Assembly: GCA_003427395.1 (NCBI GenBank)
Contig: BFEA01000307.1
Coordinates: forward strand, 433,185 to 469,602
Source: Chara braunii
Taxonomy: Eukaryota > Streptophyta > Charophyceae > Charales > Characeae
Direction: 5' to 3'
Length of the DNA stretch: 36,418 nucleotides
The translations under genes were made by a program, and so were the position numbers. This document shows, in pieces, positions 29,767 to 36,418 of the stretch (position 1 is the stretch's first letter; each line of letters begins with the position of its first letter). Below the pieces are notes generated by a model. The model had not been told where the DNA came from, searched no databases, and worked only from the letters and a program-made list of their open reading frames with translations.

Positions 29767-30959
29767 CATGCGTTACACCACGTCAAAGCAAAAAAGTTTG
29801 ATCACTCATACGAAAACAAACACTCATAGTCCCTCAGGTATCCAACCCATAACTTTTCCAACACCAAAAACCGGTTAGGCGTCGTGTGCGTGTCGTAATA
29901 TAAAACCGTGCGGATGCAAGGCTTTCTCATATCGACTAACCATGCAAGCATTTGCAAGCAGTCGCAATGATGGTGTACTATGTAGTACCCATAATCGCGC
30001 GGTCCTCAATGGTCTCGAGGGTCGCGTTCGACACTCAAGTGTCGGCTGACACGTGCCTTGAGGGGTTAATCTCTCGACGCTAGACAACCGCCTAGGCGGT
30101 TGAGGACGACACCCTTTTTTGCACCCTGCGGAGAGTGGGTGGTGCACAGGTTCCGGTCTGTGGTGGCAGTCAACCCTTATGGCCAAGGAGACAAGCTCCA
30201 TCATCCAGGACCTGGAGAGAAGTCAAGGGGTTTGACTTTCACGGCTGCCACTGACATCAACGTCCAACTATAAAAATTAATAAGCAAAATTACTCAGTAA
30301 ATAAACAGACATCCCAACACCCATATTAATTCAGAACTCGAGATAAAAAAAAATAAAAAAATAAAAACCCATCAGGTATGTAGATCGCACGATATATGGT
30401 TGTCATTCTCACTGCCTCCAAAGCAAAACTTGTATACCACGCTCTAAAATACTAACCTGCATAAACACATGCATATACGAAAATCACATTGCCATGCACC
30501 AATATGGTCAACTTTACTGTTCCCTGTAACTCACACTACGCCTCACACACTCAAACCGCAACCATTGTCCAACTTTCCATAAGAACCCATCAATTTTTTA
30601 TAATGGCTATTAAAAAAAGTTTGGTTAAAACCTTCAAAGAAACATATCAAATCTCAGGGCTAAGGCATCAAGTTGAGGTATAGGTATAAGCAAAGTTGTG
30701 TCATGAACCAACAAGTCGGTGATCAACCAACCGACATGTTATCAAAGATAACTGAAGACGATTCTCGTAGGATCAAGTTGAACTAGTCAGATCTTGAATC
30801 AAAACGATCAAGAAGGACCTGTTACACAACACAGGCCAAATCCCAAATACTTGAACTTTAAGTGTATGGAGAATAAATCCCCATATCATATCTTACTCAA
30901 AAATCTCGTAAGACTAAATCTTAAATCTCTCTCTCCAATGCACCTCAAAGAATAAGCTA

Positions 30960-31215
30960 AATTTTGGCAGCATCTCCCGTATACAGGGTGGATTGTCAAA
31001 AATTCTCCTACCAGAATATAATCTAACTCTTCAAAACTAAGAAAATTTCGACAGCGTTTCCCATAGGAAAAATGTCTGTTCAAAATTTGTACGAGTTTAA
31101 ATATAAAATTCAGAAATAAATCTGACTTCACAAAGTTAAATTTTGTCCACTTCCCTGATTTAGTAAAAATTTGGGCAGCACCTCCACTAGAGAAGTAGGT
31201 TTCCCAAATTTTAAG
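30960..31215 (+). repeat. hairpin block of unit 1
   Basis: Three hairpins. TTTTGGCA (30962-30969) pairs with TGTCAAAA (30994-31001, one G-T). GACA (31050-31053) pairs with TGTC (31073-31076) around an inner TTTCC-CATA-GGAAA. AAAATTTGGG (31166-31175) pairs perfectly with CCCAAATTTT (31203-31212). The corresponding positions in unit 2 (34285-34540) differ in sequence but largely keep the pairing. Confidence 0.7.
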
Positions 31216-31361
31216 ACATAAGTCTTGTATCTTATTCGGTTAATTTTTTAACTTTCCAAGTTGTTCTCAGTCAAACCCCAAGCAATCCTTAACACACTAG
31301 CCTAGATTATTTTCACAGGGAGAAGAGTCAAACCATTGTCAACAAGTGAATCTAATTGACA

Positions 31362-31757
31362 GAGCAAAGCGACCGGATTAGTCATGAGGACCTCATCTCC
31401 AACCTCATTTCAATGTTTTAGGCAAACAAGCAAAGCGACCGGATCAGTCGGGAGGATCTCATCTCCAGCCCCATTTGAATGTCTTAAGCAAACGAGCAAT
31501 GCGATCGGATCAGTCGGGAGGACCTCATCTCCGGCCTCATTTCAATGTCTTAGGCAAACGAGCAAAGCGTCTGGATCAGTCAGGAAGACCTCATCTCCAA
31601 CCCTGTTTCAATGTCTTAGGCAAACGAACAAAGCGACCGGATCAGTCAAGAAGACCTCATCTCCAGCCCCATTTCAATGTCTTAGGCAAACGAGCAAAGC
31701 AACCGGATCAATCAAGAGGACCTCATCTCCAGCCCCATTCAAATCATCGCAAGCAGA
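31362..31757 (+). repeat. six-unit tandem array, period exactly 66 bp
   Basis: CAAAG/CAATG landmarks lie at 31365, 31431, 31497, 31563, 31629 and 31695, exactly 66 apart. Each unit reads GAGCAAAGCGACCGGATCAG, then GGAGGACCTCATCTCC, then CATTTCAATGTCTTAGGC, with substitutions but no indels. The unit occupies the place held by the ATCTTA hairpin array in unit 2. The 22-codon frame stays open, but composition and context do not support a protein. Confidence 0.9.
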
Positions 31758-31904
31758 CATCGTGGATTTCATTTCAGACAGATAAAAATTTAGACAAACG
31801 TAGTAAATTCTCTCTTATTCATTTAAAGTCCTAAATTAAAGTTAAGGAAATATACAAAAAAGTCGGCCAAACTTAATAAAGGGTAGTATCGATAGGCGTA
31901 TACG

Positions 31905-32215
31905 GGATCCTAAGGGAGATCGCGTCGGCCTACCTCAAAGTTCTCTGCCTCCAGAGTCCCGCCTGAACCTCGGCAGAGCTCCCACCATCGGTGGGGCGAA
32001 CCTCTCACAAAGGCCTTAACACGGATTACGGGTTTCAATCCCGAGTGCCGCCTTCCTCTCTGAACCAAAAGACTAGACTGAGAGTGAGAAGGACAAAAAA
32101 AAAGAGATTGAGTCGCTCAGATACAAGAGAGGTGCACTCAGACTCGCGTGCGAGGACCTTGATTCCTTTATTCGCCTAAGAGCCCCACAATGGTGGCCAA
32201 ATTGCAGAGTAACAA
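31905..32215 (+). repeat. terminal block of unit 1
   Basis: Contains CCCACC-ATC-GGTGGG (31981-31995), an ACGGGTTTCAATCCCGA segment that looks like a tRNA T arm (near 32028-32045), and GCCCCACAATGGTGGCC near the end. The same block, diverged, closes unit 2. The trailing CA-AATGGTGGCC pattern could be an LTR end followed by a primer site, but it does not match a primer site I know. Confidence 0.6.
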
Positions 32216-32433
32216 ACTGATGGGGATAGGAGAGGAGGATGTAGTTCATAATTTAGAGGGAGGGACTTAGTCAGTAGGAAGAAGGAACTCTACAAGTAGG
32301 AAGGGTGATCGATGCAGCCCCGGAGGAAAGTTAGTGCTCCTTGCTCGAAAATGATAATGACACGGTCCCAACAAATGTTGTGCTAACATGATGTATCTAC
32401 TGGACGCTGGACCCGATTTCCAGTAGGTGGCGC
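32216..32433. other. spacer between long units
   Basis: About 220 bp with purine-rich patches (GGAGAGGAGGATG, TAGAGGGAGGGAC) and no recognisable feature. Confidence 0.5.
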
Positions 32434-34284
32434 TGTCGAGCGCATCGTTCCGGCACTGCACGTGGCGGCGCGGGACCCTCTCGACCGCGTCACACAGGAG
32501 TTGGACCCACCTCAACACGAACGCATAAATGGAGCTTCCTTAGGCCGCTCCGGCCGAGTGCGCCAGCCATACCTCTCGCGAGCCCCTACGACAGGATAGG
32601 GCCTACGCGAGGCACAACTTACCTCCACCTTACGGGAGCTGTCACCTCCCTTCGGTGGGCGTATCCCCGCCGAGCTACCAGTCCNTAGTACGAAAGCTAA
32701 TCAGTTGCAATCGCAGAGGTGGACCAGCCGAGGGTGTTTTTCGTTCGCTGTAGCATAGGGGGTACGCGCGGTACTATGCCTATCGGACCCACACACGAAC
32801 GGACATCTTGGGGGGCTGAGGTCCCAAGCGCGGCCCGTCGTCGGTCGACTAGGACGCATCCCACACACCACGCGCACACCACTTTACGAACACAAAAATA
32901 AAATACACACACACACACACACAGGGAACAACGCGACAACACTCCTAGTCCCTTCAGTAGCTGTCCCATAACTTCTCGACGCGGAAATCGGATAGGCGTC
33001 ACGCGCGCGATTTGGTATAAAACCGCGCTGACGCAGGGCTAACCCATATCGGCTCGCAATGCAAACATACGCAAGCAGTCGCGATGATGGCGTACTATTT
33101 AGCGCTCACAGTCGTGCAGTCCTCGTTAATCTCGAGGGTCGCATTCGACACTTAAGTGTCGGCTGACACGCGCCTTGAGGGTTAATCTCTCGACGCCGGA
33201 CAACCGCCATGGGCGGTTGAAAACCACACCCTCTTCTGCACCTTGTGCAGAGGGGTTGAGTGGACAGCTTTGAGCTATCGTGGCGGTCAAACATCAAGGG
33301 GTTTGACTTTGACGGTTGCCACGGACTACAACATCCAACCATAAAAACCTTAAAAAGCAGACGAATGGGCCGAGGACCCCCTCTTATTTCAGCAAGGGTC
33401 ATGATCTTTTGGGGGTACCCTCTCTCTCCTTGGGTGATGCCCACGGCCTACAATGACCTCAGCGTTTGCGTCTACGTGCGAGCCTCCCGATCCCATAACC
33501 TCTGGGAGTTGGGGCGGCGAAGCATCACACTCAGGATTTTTACATAAGGTTGCGCGGCTGCTGGCCAGTCCCATACCGACAAACAATGCCAGTCATACGT
33601 GGTAATCGCGGCCCCGACCTCGCGAACCCCCACAGTAAATACACTCAAGCATACACACATAGGGGAGATAAAGTTGCGACGATCACCGCTCACAGACACT
33701 GTGGGACTTCTTACAACCATAAGTACATATATGAGATCGCAGGCAACCCCAAATCTAAATCCGAGCCACAAGGTTTACCTGCAATCATATCAAAGAATCG
33801 AGCAGCAACCACACACTACACGGAGTCAACCCCAACCAATCTCCACACTACTACCCCTTGCTTTAGCCATGCAAGCTCCAATCTCTCGCCCAACCAACCA
33901 TAATTAAATACTCAGTACCTTTGTTAAATGGCCATTCAATAAAAGTTCGGGTGAAACCCTCAACAAACAATAGAGTCACCAAGGCTAAAACTTTTTAGGT
34001 TGGGTGTGACGAGTGAGTTGGAATTGAGTCGTAGACCGACGAATCGACAACCGACCTGTTATAAGTAATAACAGAAAAACGACCCTTGTAGGATCAAGCT
34101 GAAACTAGTCCAAGTCCTGAACCAAATCGATCAAGGTGGCCTGTAAGACAAGACATGTCAATGCGCACGTCTAAGTTTATAAGTTCATGGAAAAATAATC
34201 TTCATATCTCAATCTCACTCAAATCACCCTGATTAACTAAGCCTAAGTCTACCTTTAAGCAGTGCCCAACGCAAAGGTAGACCC

Positions 34285-34640
34285 TGACATAATCTCCCCT
34301 ATATAGAGTGGACTGCCAGAATCGCCACCTGTCAAAATATAATCTATTTCCTCTAAACTAGGAAAATTTCGGCAGCGCTTCCCGTAGGAAATGTGCCTTC
34401 TCAAGACTTGTATCAGCCGGAATACGAAAACATAAATAGTCTTTGACTTTTCAAAGTTCAATTTTTGTCTGACTCCCTGAATTAGTAAAAATTTGGGCAG
34501 CACTCCCTTTAGAAAAAAAGACTTTCCGGATTTTTACTAAGTCATCCATAAACTTTAGACAAGTTGAACTTTGACAAGTCAAAATTTGACTAACTTCTTG
34601 GATTTGCAGAAAATTTCAGAAGCGCTTCCCGTAGAGAAAG
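34285..34640 (+). repeat. hairpin block of unit 2
   Basis: Counterpart of 30960-31215. GGCA (34371-34374) pairs with TGCC (34394-34397) around TTCC-CGTA-GGAA (34379-34390). AAAAATTTGGG (near 34488-34498) pairs with TCCGGATTTTT (near 34526-34536) if G-T pairs are allowed. A further copy with GAAGCGCTTCCCGTAGAG follows near 34619. Confidence 0.65.
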
Positions 34641-34950
34641 TAGCTTACCAAAATTTATACAAAGCCAAGTATGATAAAAGATCCCCAGAAAATGCGAGAA
34701 TCGATGTAAGTAAAAACTTAACTCAGAAAATGCAGGAATTGACCTAACTCCTATCGCTCTAGCACGAGGCGAGCCTCTAAAGCAACTACCCGTCAACCTG
34801 ACACTCAAACCAAGTAGTAGCCTCACTAAGTCTCATGCAGGCCAAACCACAAAGGTAAGTACTCTCGCCACCCTAAGTCAAACTTTGCAAACAATACTTC
34901 ATAATTTCCCAATGCTTTATCCCCTTATACCCAACTTACATAGGGCATAA

Positions 34951-35767
34951 AGTCAAGTCGTCCAATCTTATGGAACCTGCTTGACTCAGCCATTGAGTAT
35001 ACACGAACAGGTTGCACAACTACTTCTCTCTTCCTTTTGGGGTAAGCCGTTCATCTTAGAACAAGGCTCAGTCGCCCTGATCTGTTTAATATCCAAATTA
35101 TATATCCCTCTTTGAGCTTGGTGTTCAACAACTGGGCATAGGACTGAGTCGTTCATCTTATAACAAGGCTCTACCTGCCCAGGGTTACCTTCAATTATAT
35201 TCTTAGTTATACTCTTTTCATTTCGTGATAAGTTATAGTCAGACCGTCCAATCTTATGGAACCCATGCTTGGTTAGCCTGTTCATAAATAGAATAGTATA
35301 CAATATAGCCAAAATTTTAGCATTTTGGGTTCCAGCATGTGCGAGGTATTGGGCCAGACCGTCCAATCTTATGGAACATATCTGGCCCTCTGCCAGGTTC
35401 GTTTCTCTCTTATCCACTGTGTATGGCATGAGCCCAAGGCCGTCCAATCTTATGGACATGCCCTGCCCTGAGCGATAATTAGTCCCTAAGAACGAAACAG
35501 GAAGGGGCTGAGCCGTCCAATCTTATGGACTTGCTCAGACCTCCTTAACCAGAAACCAAGGAAACAGAGCAAAACCCTAACCAAACATGGCAACCAAACC
35601 CTCCAATCTTATGGTGCAAATTTGGCCCCTTAAAAGTCAACCACAGTAAAACCTCCACAATTCAGAGCAATCAGACCGTCCAATCTTATAAACTGGTTTG
35701 ACTCTCCATGCAACTCAAAAATAAACACAGCGGTCAGACCGTCCAATCTTATGGAACTGGTCTGACC
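34951..35767 (+). repeat. array of ten hairpins with constant ATCTTA loop and differing stems
   Basis: ATCTTA occurs ten times, spaced about 67-112 bases, nearly always inside TCCA-ATCTTA-TGGA or GTTC-ATCTTA-GAAC. Outer arms: AGTCAAG/CTTGACT (34951, 34980), AGCC/GGCT (35045, 35065), GAGTC/GGCTC (35146, 35167, one T-G), GGGCCAGA/TCTGGCCC (35351, 35381), CTGAGC/GCTCAG (35508, 35533), CCAAA/TTTGG (35594, 35621), TCAGACC/GGTTTGA (35671, 35695, one G-T), GGTCAGACC/GGTCTGACC (35732, 35759). Two copies (near 35236 and 35438) have weak outer arms. The arm sequences differ between copies but stay complementary. Spacer sequences between hairpins show no obvious common sequence. Function unknown. Confidence 0.85.
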
Positions 35768-36019
35768 CCACAGGACCCTGTCAGCCTCAGGCAAAACCAC
35801 CTTTCACCCACCCTTCCCCCAGATGCACCCCTTTGTGTTCACAATCTGCGTTCAGGCAATCAACAAACTGAAACCGCGATTGCACACACATTCCTTTATT
35901 TAGTCTGAGTTGTGTCCTGTCAGTCAATCCAAAGTCAAAGTATGGGGTGCATGCAGCATACTCAGTCAACGAATAGAGAGACGTACANATAGGGGTTATA
36001 ATTGGGTTTATAAAGGAGA

Positions 36020-36320
36020 CGCAATGGTTACCTCTCAGTTCCCTGCCTCCAGAACTCCTCCTGAGTTCCGACAGAGCTCCCGCAATCGGTGGGGCCAACC
36101 TCCCACAAAGGCCCTGGCGCGGATTACGGGTTGCAATCCCGCCTTCCGCCTTCCTCTCAGAACCAACCAGACTAGACTTAGAGGAAGAAGGGCAGAAGTA
36201 GAAAGGTTTAGTCTCTCAGATACAAGAGGGGTGCGCTCAGACTCGCAGGAGAGGGCCTTGAAATCTTGACTCGCCTGAGGGCCCCGCAATGGNGGCCAAT
36301 GTGGCAGCTTGGTCAGACTT
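36020..36320 (+). repeat. terminal block of unit 2
   Basis: Diverged copy of 31905-32215: CCCGC-AATCG-GTGGG (keeps the hairpin with a G-T pair), GGATTACGGGTTGCAATCCC, CTCTCAGATACAAGAG(G), GCGCTCAGACTCG, GCCCCGCAATGG. One N at 36293. The last 100 bases of the window show nothing further. Confidence 0.65.
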
Positions 36321-36418
36321 CTGAGACCGAATCGTAGAAGTCAAATCTCCGACGACTCCCCAAATCACAGCGCTAACCCCCCTAATCGCCCAGTCTGATC
36401 GCCGTGTAGTAAGCCGTG

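Larger units (their letters stand above)
29356..32215 (+). repeat. long repeat unit 1 (R1 plus hairpin-rich body)
   Basis: Same order of blocks as unit 2: R1 (29356-about 30290), an AT-rich linker, a block of hairpins around GGCAGC/GACAGC motifs (30640-31215, homologous to 33960-34570), a variable central array, and a terminal block (about 31905-32215, homologous to 36020-36320). No credible coding region; the open frame at 31384-31785 comes from an array whose 66-bp period is a multiple of three. R1 carries perfect palindromes here (CAACCGCCTAGGCGGTTG at 30085-30102). It could be a long LTR or a non-autonomous element; I did not recognise the family. Confidence 0.7.
32434..36320 (+). repeat. 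long repeat unit 2 (R1, hairpin block, hairpin array, terminal block)
   Basis: Starts TGTCGAGCGCATCG and follows the block order of unit 1 but is longer because its central part holds the ATCTTA hairpin array. R1 here (32434-about 33360) contains CGACACTTAAGTGTCG (33146-33161), a perfect 16-bp palindrome, and CAACCGCC with GGCGGTTG (33201-33219). Single N bases at 32685, 35988 and 36293 mark low-confidence consensus within repeats. No credible gene. Confidence 0.7.

Noticed and set aside
31384-31785. 133-codon ORF as a repetitive protein gene
   Set aside because: It exists because the tandem period is 66 bp; no start context, domain or neighbouring gene supports it.
34951-35767. Reading the ATCTTA array as a CRISPR-like array
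   Set aside because: The repeat core is short, spacing is irregular (67-112 bases), stems vary, and the context is a eukaryotic repeat unit with no associated genes.
29356-36418. Hammerhead-type ribozyme (retrozyme) in the structured units
   Set aside because: I looked for CTGATGA paired with a CGAAA-type core and did not see a matching pair; a covariance search would be needed to exclude other ribozyme classes.

Overview
The window looks like repeat-dominated nuclear DNA from the green lineage (streptophyte or plant-like). Three things in the sequence point there. Two U6 snRNA-derived copies carry the plant-type 5' end (GTCC..TTCGGG..ACATCCG..TAAAATTGG). The only recognisable protein-coding module is a chromodomain Ty3/gypsy retrotransposon (chromovirus). 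The retrotransposon leader contains a degenerate TTTAGGG-like stretch. A charophyte such as Chara is my guess from general resemblance of the Pol protein; it is not proven here. No intact host gene is visible. At most one orphan exon (minus strand, 8228-8382) may be genuine.

Layout. Positions 1-9.6 kb hold palindromes and foldbacks, a tRNA-derived SINE, a broken LINE-like ORF fragment, simple repeats, a 143-bp duplication across a single-N join, and an A-tailed retrocopy. From 9.6 to 16.25 kb lies a nest of short non-autonomous elements: two U6 retropseudogenes (one with a perfect 15-bp target-site duplication and an A-rich tail), at least four tRNA-derived SINE families or copies, four copies of a foldback (MITE-like) family with CCRTCTTC ends, and long microsatellites.

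From 16647 to 27029 is one 10.4-kb LTR retrotransposon: 312-bp LTRs, a 5-bp CTAAC duplication, an iMet-like primer site, a long structured leader containing a 753-N gap, then gag, protease, reverse transcriptase, RNase H, integrase and chromodomain. It is dead: about seven in-frame stops, three frame changes, and changed key residues in the zinc knuckle and RNase H. It sits inside one copy of a non-coding repeat called R1 here. Neighbouring R1 copies show what the empty site looked like.

From 27.0 kb to the end the window is built of direct copies of R1 and two much longer units that start with R1 (29356-~32215 and 32434-~36320). These units have no plausible genes but are strikingly rich in hairpins. 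The best candidate for something undescribed is at 34951-35767: ten hairpins with an invariant ATCTTA apical hexamer, where the outer stems differ in sequence from copy to copy yet in most copies remain self-complementary. Related hairpins in the two long units show paired changes that keep the stem. How this arises (RNA structure under selection, or a DNA-level process that makes inverted flanks) cannot be told from one window.

All identities and counts below were made by eye.
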